In this document: piece by piece, positions 1 through 11,774 of the stretch | Position numbering within the stretch: the first letter of the stretch is position 1 | How the letters are laid out: each line of letters begins with the position of its first letter | From: Symsagittifera roscoffensis | Taxonomy: Eukaryota > Xenacoelomorpha > Acoela > Convolutidae | Assembly (NCBI RefSeq): GCF_963678635.1 | Contig: NC_087070.1 | Span: forward strand, 10,142,539-10,202,538 | Reading direction: 5' to 3' | DNA: 60,000 nt | Translations under genes and position numbers: made by a program | The notes under the pieces: model-generated | Told to the model about the DNA's origin: nothing | What the model saw: only the letters and a program-made list of their open reading frames with translations | Databases searched by the model: none

Positions 1-1000
1 CAGTCCTGAGATCCACTTTCCCACTTTCCTGGTCACCTGTTCCAGTCAAGTCTCCGAGTGGTCCGCTGAGGCTGCAAGGCAATCTGAAAACCCTTTCAAG
101 GCCCCCAAACTAGGACACTTGTTTAACGTTGCTGATTTGATCGAGACGATCGGTCTTATTGAAAACAGTATACGTATACTATTTTAACTAAAGTAAAAGT
201 TTGATCCACCTAATCTAAAAGTCAAAGCCACTGTCCCTTTATAATTTTTTACTGTTTTTTGTTCCTATTCGTTTTCTTTTTCGTTTTTTGTTTTGTTTTT
301 TGTCCTTTGCTCGTTTTTTGTCCCCCTATTGGCCCCCATTACTCGGTTAGCAAGGCCTCGTTTCGCGCACCGGGAATTTTTCTCGAGTTTTCTTAAAAAG
401 CTATCACGGTACAACCAGAAGGTGGACACGTTCCAGTTGAACCGTACCACCGGTACTCTAGAATGGACATGTAGCCCGGAGCTATGTCAAGTGGGTTCGA
501 TCCCGTAATCATGATGTCGTAAAAACAGCCAGGAGCGCCATAAAACATTATGTAACAGTCACCTACTTAAGTCATATATGAGGTTAACGAAAAATAGGCC
601 CTATAACCATTGGCTCAAGAGTCAGGGACACTATCTCTTGTGTTTTTCCAACTCAAGCGGTCGGAGCCAATTCGGTTCACTTGCGACATGAGAATATGAA
701 CCGCGTTACAGCTTAAAGGCCACTACCAAAATCCCCTCCCACGGTCGAGAAAATAAGAACGCCCCCATGCTCAGGTCTCAAAAAACCTAAAACACTCAAA
801 CGCCGTTAAAAACAGGGTCGGAACCTTATGTATACAGTTACTTTTTATTAGACAGTGGACCTTTGGTCCTTTTTAGATGGATCAACCTAAAACTCTCCCT
901 AACTCAACTCAACAATGTAAAACACACTCAAAAAATATAAATTGGGTACTTACATACCGACACGACCTCTAGATTTGACTAACTATCAAATCAAGTTTAA
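1..1000. repeat. Left arm of a long diverged inverted repeat (pairs with 8850-9851)
   Basis: Read against the reverse complement of 8850-9851, this stretch matches in the same order over its whole length. Anchors: the first bases CAGTCCT pair with AGGACTG at 9841; AAAAAGCTATCACGG near 400 pairs with the region at 9400-9415; GAGCGCCATAA near 535 pairs with 9275-9290; CAGGGACAC at 628 pairs with 9181-9189; AACAGGGT near 815 pairs with 8990-9000. Many indels and substitutions separate the arms, so the structure is old. The arm runs off the left edge of the window, so its true end is not visible. No coding sequence is evident. It could be a long terminal inverted repeat of a DNA element, or two copies of a repeat in opposite orientation. 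Confidence 0.75.
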
Positions 1001-1479
1001 CTCAAGAAATTTGAAATGAACAAGTTTGAACTCAAGACACAAACTTTCTATTTGGACCCTTGGGCAACTTCAGCTGTCCACCTTTCCACTGAAGGTTCAC
1101 TCTGGTCCACTCAATCTTCTCTATTTGTTCTCGGTCTCTCAATCCTTTGCCAAGAATAAGTCAGCTCTACTCTCGTTCAATTTATGTGGCGAAACTTCAC
1201 GCTTCCAATTTTTGGACTCCTTTCCCGCGATTATTTTTCGATTGTTCTGATCTTATTTTCTCGTCTCCAAATCAAGACTAAAGGTTGCTCAAGGTCAAAC
1301 TTCCAAATATGATCGACTGGCACACTTTCGCGTTCCGAACCACCCTTTCGGCTCTTGATTTAGGGCCCTATTTAGAGCATCCGCTCGATTCGGAGTGCCT
1401 CGTTAACGGGTCTGCCGATCATGATGCTAACAGAATAACACCATGGAGCGCAATAAAAATGTATATATAGATAACATTC

Positions 1480-2275
1480 GCCCGAAAGCTAGTTCATACA
1501 GATGGAAAACGAAGCTAGTTTCTAAAATGACAGCCTTATGTCTAAACATAGCTTCACATGCTTTTAACCAATTCTACAAAAAGCCATTTCAATGTGTGGT
1601 CCATTAACTTTGGGTCGACATAGTTGTTACTACTTTAAGGCTATCGGCCAGACCGCGCAAAATAACATAGTAACATGCAAAAATAACGAGACCATGACTG
1701 AATCTCAGTTTCCTTAGACCAAGTGGTCACTCCTAAAAACAGACGTACTAGTTAATTTTTAATTTACTAGTATTTCTGTTCAGTAAATAACAATCAGTTT
1801 ATTCATCGGAGTTGGATCAACCCTTTCCCTCAACTCCTAGCATCTCATTATATGAAAAACGATTTGGATAATAATTAATTTCGCCCGGAGGTATCATTCG
1901 CTCGGAGACACATTTCGACGGAAAATAAAGCTAGGTTCTAAAACGACTGGCTAGCGTCTAAACACAGCTCTAAATGCTTTTAACCGTCTCTACCAAAGCC
2001 AGTTCTTTGTGTGGTCCTTTTAACATCGGGTCAACAAAAGCGTTACTGTTTTGGGCTATTGGCCGAAACCCTCAGATTACCTTAGTTACTTGCAAACTAA
2101 GTGAGCTCATTGCTGGGTCTCAGTATCGCCAGACCACGAGGTCACACCTAAAAACACTGCTACTACTTATTTATTATATTACGATTGTTTTTGTTCAGTA
2201 GATAAAAATCATCATATCCATCGGAGATGGATCATCGTTTTCCCTCAACTCCTAGCTTCTCATACTCTGAAAATG
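1480..2275. repeat. Two diverged direct copies of a ~400-bp module
   Basis: A first copy (about 1490-1850) and a second (about 1900-2270) share in order: a CGGA/TGGAAAA..AAGCTAG start, a 'gtctaaacaTAGC/CAGC' block, CTTTTAACC, GTGTGGTCC, a 'GGGTC(G/A)AC' block, GGCTAT(C/T)GGCC, and a closing 'gatcaaCCCTTTCCCTCAACTCCTAGC'-like block near 1830 and 2245. This is a tandem duplication of non-coding repeat DNA. Confidence 0.65.
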
Positions 2276-4430
2276 AATTCGATGTTAACTAAATTCAACT
2301 CAGGACATTCCAGGAAGCTAAAAAGTGTTAAAAATAGAGTTTTAGTCCTCTTCCCGAGACCCTTCCGAAAGGCTGATAAAATCGTCCCATTACCCAACCT
2401 GTTTCTCGGGAAGTCTTCGGCAACTATTGTACAGTTACAATCGTTACAACTCGGAATGGTCTTCCGTTAACGTCGCCAACTACAATTTCGTCGTTCGCTA
2501 TGATTTCTCGTATGTCTTCTCTGTGTCAACGAATATTGTTCTTCTGTTTTCTCACATGTTCAGTTGTAGCAAAATCTCAAGGTCGTGACGTGTTTTTTTC
2601 AGTACGAATTTTTTAAATTTATTTCGTCTTTTCGAATTGACCTTTCCTAATTCATTAAAATGTACGATTAGTACAGTTAATCTACGAAAACTGTCAATCT
2701 TCCCAGTCTACGGTTACAATAAACTTTCGAAAGTGCCATGCATTTTGGCGCCCTTCTGGTCGAATGTCTTACAGTTCAGGGCATTCCAGGAAGCTAAAAA
2801 TTGTTTAAATCAATGTCTACATTCTTTTCCAAGACCCTTCAGGCTTCTCGAATCCGGACGAAGAGCTCTCTTCTTCTCCACTAGGAAGGGTTGCATATCT
2901 CCCCAACAGCCCTCCTGATTCTCGGGAATTGCTCAGTAACTATTGTAGCTGTACATTCATTACAACTCGGAGCGCTCTTTTTGAAATTACTTCGATTGCT
3001 ACTTCATTCTTCTTCCTAAATTGCAAAAACTCTGATTTTTGCGGTTTCAATGTTCGCGAAAATTAAAATCGTTACGTGTCATGCACGCCTAATTCGAAAA
3101 TTTCGAAATTATTTTGTCACTCCAAAATAACCATTCCGAATACTTTCAATAAAACGATTACCACCATTAATCGTTTGAAACATCAAATCCTTCTACAGGA
3201 AGGCTCCGAATAAAATTTCGTTGACGACATGCATTTCGATCATTCTGGTCAAATGTCACATAAAACAAAAAATATTGAAAAAACTTGAAAATTTGAAAAT
3301 TTGTTTACAATTGTGAAGTTGTGATTGGTCAAATTTTTTAAGTTTTGAAATAATGACGTGTATGATCATTGATCGTTTTGTATAGATAGTTTAGGATTTC
3401 AAAATCTGAAGATGCACAAAAATGTGCAAAAACCATTGTTTGAAATACAATTTTAAAGCATTTTATTAATCTTAATGCTAAAAAAAATTGAAAGAAACAC
3501 GTGACTGATGGAAAAAAATTGATGGAAACAAGTTTTGAAAAAATGTGACATCCAACCAGAATGACCTCAAATTCATGTCATCAACGAATCTTCAAGCAGT
3601 TTAGTGTGAAAATTGGCTGCTTTGAAAGATTAGTAGTTCTAATCGTTCAATTGATCGAATTGGAAGTGTCAGTTTTGACTGACATGTAAATTTTTAAAAA
3701 TTCGCTCAATTGTTAAGGCACGTCACGACCTTGAAACTTTGCGACAACTGAAAAGCCGCGAAAATCAGAGACAAGATTTTAGCTAGTAGAGGATAGAAAT
3801 ACGAGCAATAAAGAAGATTGAAGTTATAGTCAGCAATATTTACGGTACAACACCCCGAGTTGTTCGGATCGTACAGCTGCAATATTTACGGACCGATTCT
3901 CGAGAATCAGGAGGACTATTGGGAGCATTTTACTACCTTCCTGTTCGAAGAGAAGACAGCTCTTTATCCGGATTCAGGAAGGGTATCGGGGAAGAATGTA
4001 AACTGCATTTTTAACAACTTTTAGCTTCCCGGAATGGCCTGAAAAGATTTAAATCAACGTCAAGCTCATTTAAGAGTCTGAGAAGCTAGGAGTTGAGGAA
4101 AAGGGTTGATCCATCTTCGATGAATATGATAATTTTTTTTTACTGAGAAAAAAATAATAATATTATGATAATAATGTGTCAAACCTGATTGTAGGAGTTA
4201 CCCCGTGGTCTGGGGACTGCGACCCTGCCATGAGTTCACTATTTCTGCATGTAATTAAGTTAATTTGCGCGGTTTGGCCGATAGCCCTAAATTACAATCA
4301 AATGTTCGACCCAATTTTAATGGACCACACATTGAATTGGTTTTTGGTAGAGTTGGTTAAAAGCAAGTGAAGCTGTGTTTAGACGCTAGCCAGTTCTTTT
4401 AGAATCTAGTTTTTTTTTCCCGTCAAGTGC
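1890..4430. repeat. Nested inverted repeat with internal tandem module
   Basis: The block ACTGGCTAGCGTCTAAACAC at about 1950 reappears inverted at 4370-4400. CCTCAACTCCTAGCTTCTCA near 2245 appears inverted at 4080-4096. CATTCCAGGAAGCTAAAA occurs at about 2307 and again at about 2782, and inverted at 4021-4040. AGGTCGTGACGTG (2578) appears inverted at 3718-3730. A block around 3190-3260 is inverted at 3544-3605. The left side therefore holds a ~475-bp direct duplication and the right side one inverted copy. The centre (about 3270-3540) is AT-rich and non-coding. It looks like a foldback-type or rearranged non-autonomous element. Confidence 0.65.
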
Positions 4431-4968
4431 ACGTATATTGCGAAAAAAAAATAAATTAAAATTATCAAGTAACATCCAACAATATAATTAAGTGCAACAC
4501 TGTTAATATTCACAGAAAGAAATATTGATTCACTCAGTTGTTCCATGAGCTGCCACCGTTTTATCTTTAAGGTACAGTTTATGAAAAACCATCTTAAGTC
4601 TAAATTTATTTGATTTTATACAGTAATGTACAAAATTGAACACGAATCCAGGCTCTTATTCTCTATAAACACTAACTTTGAGGGCCATTTTGATCAATTT
4701 TTATGTGCCAGTCGGTCAACCAAATTGTTTTAGTTCTTTTAGGTTCAAGTGAAATGTTTCCAAACTTCGAATTTGCCCCGTCATGCTTAAGTTTTCGCGA
4801 AAATTGAAATACCTAAAGTCAATTATCAGAAGAGCCTAATTACCAATTGCAGGAGAGTTGATAGAAAATCAGACAAGAGTAAAATTGCCATTCGCAATTT
4901 GCACGATAATATTAAACTTGAGTAGAGTTGTCTTGTTCTTGATGGAACACAAAAAGGGGATATGAGAG
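4431..4968. other. AT-rich spacer without recognisable feature
   Basis: No open frame with family similarity, no LTR-like ends and no clear repeat were seen. It lies between the nested inverted repeat and the left LTR of the decayed Gypsy element. Confidence 0.5.
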
Positions 4969-5460
4969 TGTTACAATTGGAAAAAGTTAAATAATCAGAG
5001 GTATTTCTAAGGTAAAGTTCAGAATAAAACCTGAATTTATTTGAGAACTAAAAATGCCTGAGAACTGACGTCATTGACAAAAGACAAGGACACAAAGACA
5101 AACGAATTTTCTGGTGGTAGAAATTCGTTATATATAATTGTCAAGACTATATGACAAGCAAAAATAAACAAGGCTGAAAAGATGCCTGATCTTGCTCAGC
5201 CAAAAGTAGCGCTACTAAAAACTAAAACGGAGAATTTCGGATGATCAGAAAAAAAACTTCGAATCTCCCGAACCAGTGGCAATGATTGCTAATTACTGAG
5301 TGTCACCTGGAAAATTTTTAAATTCAAATCTAATCTTTAATAATTCTTGTGACTAGTTCAAGATGTATGATGCAGAGAAGTAAATTATTTATTGAACTTT
5401 GAATATGTTAATTTCCTTATTAGCAGCTGGACACTCGCTGTGGTACTCTCATCGTCTACA
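4969..5460 (+). repeat. Left LTR of decayed Gypsy element
   Basis: It begins TGTTACAATTGG and ends GTCTACA. It shares with 8220-8676 in order: AATGCCTGAGAACTGAC, ATTGTCAAGA, TATATGACAAGCA, GCTGAAAAGAT, ATCAGAAAAAAA and a CTC(A/G)TCGT block at the end. Boundaries are estimated from where similarity begins and ends. Confidence 0.65.
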
Positions 5461-5959
5461 GTGAAAACTGAGAAAAAAACAAGAGCCAGGAAGAACAAGT
5501 TAGTTTCAAACGGAGACCAAAAATTTGAAAAAAAAACGAATTGGTCAGAAATAGCCAACCATGTCGGAAAATCAATTAAACATCAAACGAAAATAGCATT
5601 AAATATCCTTTAACTGTCGTTGAATACAATAAAATCAAAATTCATTGAGAAAAACATAAAAAAAGACCACAAAATAACCAATTTGGATTTTTTCTGTTTT
5701 GGCTGTGAATTTCCAATTATTTTTGAAACGAAAAACCTAATTGGACCAATTTCAACGGAAAGTTGAAGAAAAACGAGCCGAAAAAAGACTTCTAAAATTT
5801 TAGAAAAACTGATAAATTTCTTAATTAGCAGCGGCTAAACTACAATAATAATGTCTAAAAAGAACTTAAATTGAAGCAGAAATCAGCGGGTAAAAAATTC
5901 CAACTACAGGGATAACCTAAGGAAAAATTAAACTGGTTGGCACATAATTAATGCAACGG

Positions 5960-6850
5960 CAAGTTTGGTCTCCAAAATTTTATCACCCGAGGCATTCACC
6001 GGTTCTTACGACTTCGAAAGCTACTTACCAAGCTTTGAGCTGTTAGCCGCACTAAAAAACTGGAAATGTGTTGTAGGTGGAATCCAAACTAATCAATGGC
6101 CGCATTATTCCGCGTTGAGATTGCAAAAGTCTGCAATCGAATTTTACCGTCCCGATGCTACTAGAAATAGCTATATTAATACCGTTTAAGATTTCCGAAA
6201 GCATTGCAGTAAAAACCATTAGTCTTCCGAGGACACCTAGTGTGTCGCGTGCAGCAGGCAGATCAAATATTAACAGATATTCTGGGCGATTCGCAGCAAA
6301 CAGCGCTGAGCAAGCGGCGTTGGAGGCGTACCCAGACGATTGTCAAGACATTCGGGATCGACTAGTGCTTCGAGGTTTTCGGGATCCACCGCATCCAAGT
6401 GAGACTTGAGCTATGCAAGACATTTGGTGACAAGGAAAAGGACACATCAAATAAATTAGAGAGGGCAATTCAACTGGCAGCTGCCCTTAGAATTGAGGAA
6501 TAAGAACAATCGCAGCGAATAGCAGTCATGTTGTGGGATCCTAATAAACTCGTTGAACAGACTTGTTTATCAGATGTCGGTCGGTTGTGAAAACATTACC
6601 CAGAACAGTGACGGTCGAGCAGACGGAGGACCGCAACACAGAGGGAACCGATATAGGGATCAAGGTTCGAGGGATCGAGCAAGAACTACGAGCGAAAAAA
6701 TGACAATCTCAGAAGGTGAAACAACTATGACAAATGTAGACTTTGCGTGCAAAACGCTCAACGGGTAAAAAACACCCGTACTTGTTTCACTTGTGGTAGG
6801 CCTTCCCAGATTAACGGAACTTTCCTCAGAAAAAAAAAGCGTGGAACAAA
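5960..6850 (+). pseudogene. Ty3/Gypsy gag remnant (capsid and zinc knuckle)
   Basis: Frame one from 5965 gives a gag-like capsid start: a PEAFTGSYDFESYL block followed by FELLAALKNW and then ALRLQKSAIEFY, the usual order of a retrotransposon Gag capsid (F-G..W-x-x..L..A..W/FY). A second frame (6155-6409) continues with EAYPDDCQDIRDRLVLRGFRD, and further coding-like bases run on to about 6510. Around 6738-6830 a frame reads CFTCGRPSQ, the start of a nucleocapsid-type zinc knuckle, after an upstream Cys pair. The original frame is broken by at least two frameshifts and stops. It cannot make a full Gag; family assignment comes from motif order only. Confidence 0.6.
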
Positions 6851-7259
6851 CCAACGTAATAAGGCTGAGCTCCACTAACAAAACCAAAACATGCATTGTG
6901 ACTGTTAGAAAGCGGTTGTATCATTTCGTCCGTAAGTTTTGACACTTCTGAACGGCTTGGAAAACAAGAAATCATTAAGCCTTCCAACAGTAAAGTTTTG
7001 GCAGCTAAAAATATGGCGTTGCAAAGAATTGACAGTATTTCGGGCAATAACTGGCAACAAACACGGAATTTTTTTAAATTAGAATTGCAAACATTTCATC
7101 TTAATTAAAAAGAAATAGAAGTATCAAAAAGTTGAATATATAATAGAGAGAAAATACAAATGAGTGGATCCTAAAACAAAATTGGAATCATTTTCGTAAA
7201 TTTGCTAATCATAAACGACTTAATCAAAAAAACTGATGAAAAAACCGTACCTTTTAGTC

Positions 7260-7650
7260 CAAACTAAAATGATTACGACGTTTATGGAGGGTATACTTGT
7301 TTTGTTGCACAAATTTTGTGGACACTTTGGTTACAAAAAAAAACGTTTCACCGAACTCATAAAAGTTTTTACTGGCCTGGAATGAGCAGAAATATTAAAA
7401 ATTAGGTAAAACGCTCTGAAAAAAGTGAAGCCAAAAAAATTTAACCAGAAACAAGTGTCCACTGCAGACATGAAAGCCCAGCTATCCAAAATGGCAGATA
7501 ACACTGGATGTCATGGCCCCGTTACCGCAATCTGACAGATTTAAGTATATTCATCTAATTGGAGATCAATTCTCAAGGTGGTCCGAAGCAATGCCATTAC
7601 AAAGGAGAGGACGAGTTTAACGAATTGAAGTGTTTCTAGAAAAAAGTCAA
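7260..7650 (+). pseudogene. Ty3/Gypsy integrase remnant
   Basis: Two broken frames show integrase landmarks. Near 7290-7340 a frame reads HKFCGHFGYKK, resembling the zinc-binding H..GH.G..KT region. Near 7366-7400 another frame reads FYWPGMSRNIKN, the typical FxWPGM block. At about 7503-7600 a frame reads DVMAPLPQS and then QFSRWSEAMPL, corresponding to the start of the catalytic core with its first Asp. The second Asp and the Glu of the DDE triad are not seen. The fragment is non-functional. Confidence 0.7.
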
Positions 7651-8205
7651 GATTAAGACATGAACTTTTGTGAGATTGTTTTTCTTACGTAAATTAATTG
7701 TGAAAAAAATACGTATCATCATCCTGGACAACAAGGATGCGTTATTTGGTGAAATTTCTACAATACCTAGGAAAACTGACTGGTAAAATTTCAATAGCAT
7801 ATGATTTTGAAATCAAATTAAGACTGGAATAGGATCTCAGTAAGAATAGCAATTGCACACAAATCAAAAGAAAACCTTAACCGCTAAAAAGCGAGAAATT
7901 AGTGATTTAAGCTTGTAGCATCAGAAGTAAGATTAAAGTATTGCAAGTATTAGGCGTCATATTCCGTTACAGGGTATTAAAAAGCAAGTGGTTGGATAAT
8001 GCAACATACCTGCATCAGCATTCCAAACTTATGCCTACTTTCTATCCACTCAGTGAATCCTATTAGGTGAAACTCGCAATAATGAGATTGTATGAAACTC
8101 GTAACAGTTGTATAGATAAATATATCAAGCATAACTGAAGGTGGTTATCACTGATGTTGCTATAAACTGTATGCAGCACAGTCGTTAGTTGAAACACTCC
8201 TTTTC

Positions 8206-8216
8206 AAGGAGAGGAG
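8206..8216 (+). other. Polypurine tract of decayed Gypsy element
   Basis: AAGGAGAGGAG lies three bases upstream of the inferred right-LTR start, in the expected place for priming plus-strand synthesis. It supports plus-strand orientation. Confidence 0.55.
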
Positions 8217-8219
8217 TAG

Positions 8220-8676
8220 TGTAAAGAATTGGAAGTGTTTACAAGGAAAAGTCAATATTAAAACCAGAGTTTATTTGGGAATTCAAAATGCCTGAGAACT
8301 GACATCGTTCATTAACGTTAATGACACTAAGGCAAACAAAATGTCAGCTGGGTGATTTTCGTCAAATACAATTGTCAAGATTATATGACAAGCATAAGGA
8401 AACAGAGCTGAAAAGATCCCTAACCTTGGTCAGCAAATATTAGCGATATAAAAGAGGAAAATGAGGAAACCCCAGGTTATCAGAAAAAAACTTTGAATCC
8501 CCCTACCCAGTAGACAATAATAAACGAATCTAACCATCAACATTTATAATACAAAGTGTAACTTTTGTTTCTACTTCAAGGTTTTTTGTATAGAGATATC
8601 AGGTTTTGAAGTTTGAATTGTTTACTTCCTACTTAATAGTTGCACAGACATTGCCTTTTATATTCTCGTCGTACTA
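8220..8676 (+). repeat. Right LTR of decayed Gypsy element
   Basis: It is the partner of 4969-5460, begins TGTAAAGAATTGGAAG and fades near GTCGTACTA. It is strongly diverged from the left copy, so the insertion is old. Confidence 0.65.
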
Positions 8677-8849
8677 TATTAAGAAGAACCTGGACTGGGA
8701 AATTCGCCCATTGAAGTGACATAATGGTTCAAAATCAAACCGAGCAAAATATTAAAAATACTTGAATTTTACTAGTAACGCTTACTTGAAATTTCTAGAA
8801 CTATTTTACTTTACTTGATCGTCGTTGGGACTAGTTCAAGAGTTGTTGT

Positions 8850-9851
8850 CTCAATGTGAGTAGCAGAAATTAAATACTTGAGTACCTTTCATCTGTTTAT
8901 AATTAATTGAGGCAAATTTTACGTTGATTCATCTTAAATAGATCAAATGTATACTGTCCAAGAAAAGCTTTTGGTTTTATCTAAGGTCCCAACCCTGTTT
9001 TCAACGACGTTCGCGTGTTTTATGTTTTTAGAGACCTAGCCACGGAAGCTTGTCAATTTTTATCTAGAGTATGGGGTTAAATTGGTAATAGCTTTTAAAC
9101 TGTAACGATTCTCAAGTTCGATGTCACAAGCGAACCCCGAATCGGCTCTAACAGATTGAGGTAGAAAATCACAAAAAGTAGTGTCCCTGACACTTGATCC
9201 AAAGATTAAAGGGCCTAGTTTTCTGAACCCACAAATGAAGTGAGTGAACGACTGTTACATAGTATTATGGCGCTCTTGAGCGTTTAATGACGCTCATGTT
9301 TGTTATCAAAACCACTTGACACAACTCAAGGCTACATGCCCATTCAAGATTACCAGTGATACGGTTCAAATGGAAGGTGTCCACCTCCAGGTCGTGCCGT
9401 GATAGCTTTTTAAGAAATTGCAAGGAAAATTTTCTGGGGCGCGCCTTCGGATACCAGGCTTAGCTAACCGACTTGAGAGGACCATCGGATATACAAAAAG
9501 TAGAAAAAAGGCAGGAGAATGAAACAAAAAAAAACAGGAAAGACCTATAAAAATCCCAGAAAAATTTAAAAAAGAAAACAAAAGGACAGTGATATTGAAA
9601 ACCAGATTGGGTGGATCCATCCGACCTCTGTAATAAACTATAATGCATTTTTACAAACTTCACAAATAGATTGATAGTTTTGAATATAGTAATTGATCTA
9701 ATCAGACGCCCAACGGAAAGGGCGTTGAAAGGGTTTTCAGATAGCCTTGAAACTTCAAATAACAACTGGGAAGCTGAACTGGGGAGTCTATCAAACAGAC
9801 AGTGAGAGGATATCATAGGAGCTGGATAGAATGGGAGTCAAGGACTGGAGG
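8850..9851. repeat. Right arm of the long inverted repeat
   Basis: Its reverse complement follows 1-1000 in order (anchors under the left arm). The distance between outer matches is about 9.85 kb. Open frames inside this arm on the minus strand are low-complexity and not conserved in the left arm, so I do not call a gene. Confidence 0.75.
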
Positions 9852-10594
9852 AGAAAATACCAGAGTGCGTTTCAAGAGTCAACCGAATATCATTAACATT
9901 TTTTTTATACACAAGGCAATAAGTATAAAAGTGATTAGTATCAGCTCCGACCTTAGAAACGCATTTACTTGAGCAGAGCTTGGAAACAGATTCTACGGGG
10001 TTTCGCTTGAGCATTTTTGCGCCTATTGAAGGATTTTAACTTAACCGAGGGGTTGGTCATTCTAAGGGTGAGGTTTATACTAAAGGGGATGGTGTTTGAA
10101 ATTGTAAAAACAGGGTCATATTATGATAATTTAACAATCGACATCGTCGACTTAGATAAATTATATCATACAGTATCAAAGTCGCCAACGAGAGTGACAA
10201 CGCAAAAAAACTGCTGGAGATAAAATAAAACAGCTCGAGCGACGGGAAAAAAGGGTTGCTGGATCGAGCTAGAGGGCCAAATTTTTTTAAACATGTGTAT
10301 GTTTTGACGAGGTCAGTTTTTATTATTCATTACACATGTTGAAAAAACGCGTATCACCTCGGTACTAGACAAGTTTTCTAGACTTGACAATTTTAGACAG
10401 AGAATGATCTTTAATTTAGAATATATAACTGTTCGGTTCTTAACCAAACCTCCTTTTATACACTGCCTGCAAAAAGTAAACCGACAATTGGAACTTTTCA
10501 TGAAGATTTTGAAGATAAAGGGTTTGAACAACTGTCCGAGATCAATTTATTTGACTGCTGGGAAACACGGTAAAACTATTCAAGATGTATTCTA
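9852..10594. other. No supported gene or repeat
   Basis: Only short open frames without recognisable motifs are present. The stretch separates the long inverted repeat from the minisatellite. Confidence 0.5.
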
Positions 10595-11368
10595 CTTGAG
10601 TCTCGGGAAGTTCACACAATTGCCCAACGGCTTCGGTCTTGAGCCTTGAGAAGTCCAAACATCTGCCCATCGGTTTGGGTCATGAGTTTTGACAAACTCA
10701 AACAACTGGCCAACGGCTTTTGTCTTAAGCCTTGGGAAGTCCAAACAACTGCCAATCGGTTTGGGTCTTGAGCCTTGGGAAGTTCAAAGAACTGCCCAAC
10801 ACTTTCGGTATTGGGAAGTTTGAACTACTGTCCAACGGTTTCAGTCTTGAGACATGGAAGTTCAAACAGCTGCCCAACTGTTTCGGTCTTGAGTCTTGGG
10901 TAGTTCAACCAACTGCTAAACGCTCGTGCTCTCGGGAAATTCAAACAATTGCCCAACACATTTGGACTTGAGTAGTTCAAACTACTGCCCAACGGTTTCT
11001 GTCTTGAATCTTGGGAAGTTAACATAACTGCCCAACGGCTTTGGTTTTGAGTCTTGCGAAGTCCAAATAACTGCCCAACGTTTTCGGTCTTGAGCGTCGT
11101 GAAGTTCAAACATATCCCAGCGGTTGCAATCTGGAACATTGGGAAGTGCAAACAACTGCCAAACGGCTTTGGAGTCGGGTCATGAGAAGTTTCAACTAAT
11201 GCCCAACACTCGTTGTTTTGGGAAACTAAACAACTGTCCAATACTTTTGGTCCTGAGAAAAATAAAACAACTGCCTAACGTTATTGGTCTTGAATTTTGG
11301 TAACTTAAACCAATTGCCCAACGGCTTCGGTCTCGAGTTCTTGGAAGTTTATATAACTGCACCAAGGT
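10595..11368. repeat. Minisatellite, unit about 43 bp, roughly 18 degenerate copies
   Basis: The unit reads roughly CTTGAGTCTTGGGAAGTTCA, then AACAACTGCCCAACGG, then TTTCGGT. The blocks 'TGGGAAGT(T/C)CAAA', 'AACTGCCCAACGG' and 'TTTCGGTCTTGAG' recur about every 43 bases, with point changes and some shortened units. Long open frames appear on both strands here (for example 10732-10971 and the complement of 10825-11241), but 43 is not a multiple of three and the frames do not keep a peptide period, so they are by-products of the repeat. Confidence 0.85.
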
Positions 11369-11774
11369 TCATTTTTTAGCTTCAAAGCCGTTGAGATTTT
11401 TTGAATTGAACAATATAGTTGAAGTTAACATGAAACCAAATTTAAAATATTCAATACCTGGTCGACGAAGACACAGATATCATTGACTTACTCCCTAAAA
11501 GAGAGTCAAGTATCTGATAAATTAAACTTAAATAAGAGTTGTAAGTGTACATAGGTCACTAAAACTGATCGGTATAAATATTTGAACAGGGATACAAAGT
11601 TAGTAGAAAAAAACTTGTGACTTGACGATTGGATAGAAAGAAGAAGACTAAAGTTTCATTAGTTGAAAAAAAACAAATTTAAGTGATTCAACAATAAAAT
11701 CGTTCATCCTGACTCGACAAAACATACCAGCAACACAGACAACTAAATTAAAAAACTTGAACGTTTCAGTAAGC
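11369..11774. other. AT-rich spacer without recognisable feature
   Basis: No conserved open frame or repeat was recognised between the minisatellite and the Lys/Glu-rich remnant. Confidence 0.45.

Larger units (their letters stand above)
4969..8676 (+). mobile_element. Decayed Ty3/Gypsy LTR retrotransposon with internal deletion
   Basis: Two diverged direct repeats (4969-5460 and 8220-8676) bracket about 2.76 kb that holds a gag-like stretch, a CCHC-like zinc knuckle and integrase fragments in plus-strand order. Each part is frameshifted or stop-interrupted. A purine run sits directly before the right LTR. The space between the zinc knuckle and integrase (about 6850-7260) is too short for protease, RT and RNase H, so the pol core has been deleted. 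The element lies inside the outer inverted repeat (1-1000 / 8850-9851), so it probably inserted there or was carried with it. No target-site duplication could be fixed because the edges have decayed. Confidence 0.7.

Noticed and set aside
9366-9816. Two overlapping minus-strand frames (84 and 118 codons) in the right inverted arm
   Set aside because: Low-complexity Phe/Ser-rich sequence that is not preserved in the paired left arm.
10825-11241. 138-codon minus-strand open frame in the minisatellite
   Set aside because: It is produced by the stop-poor 43-bp unit; the period is not divisible by three and a plus-strand frame overlaps it, so neither shows a protein repeat.
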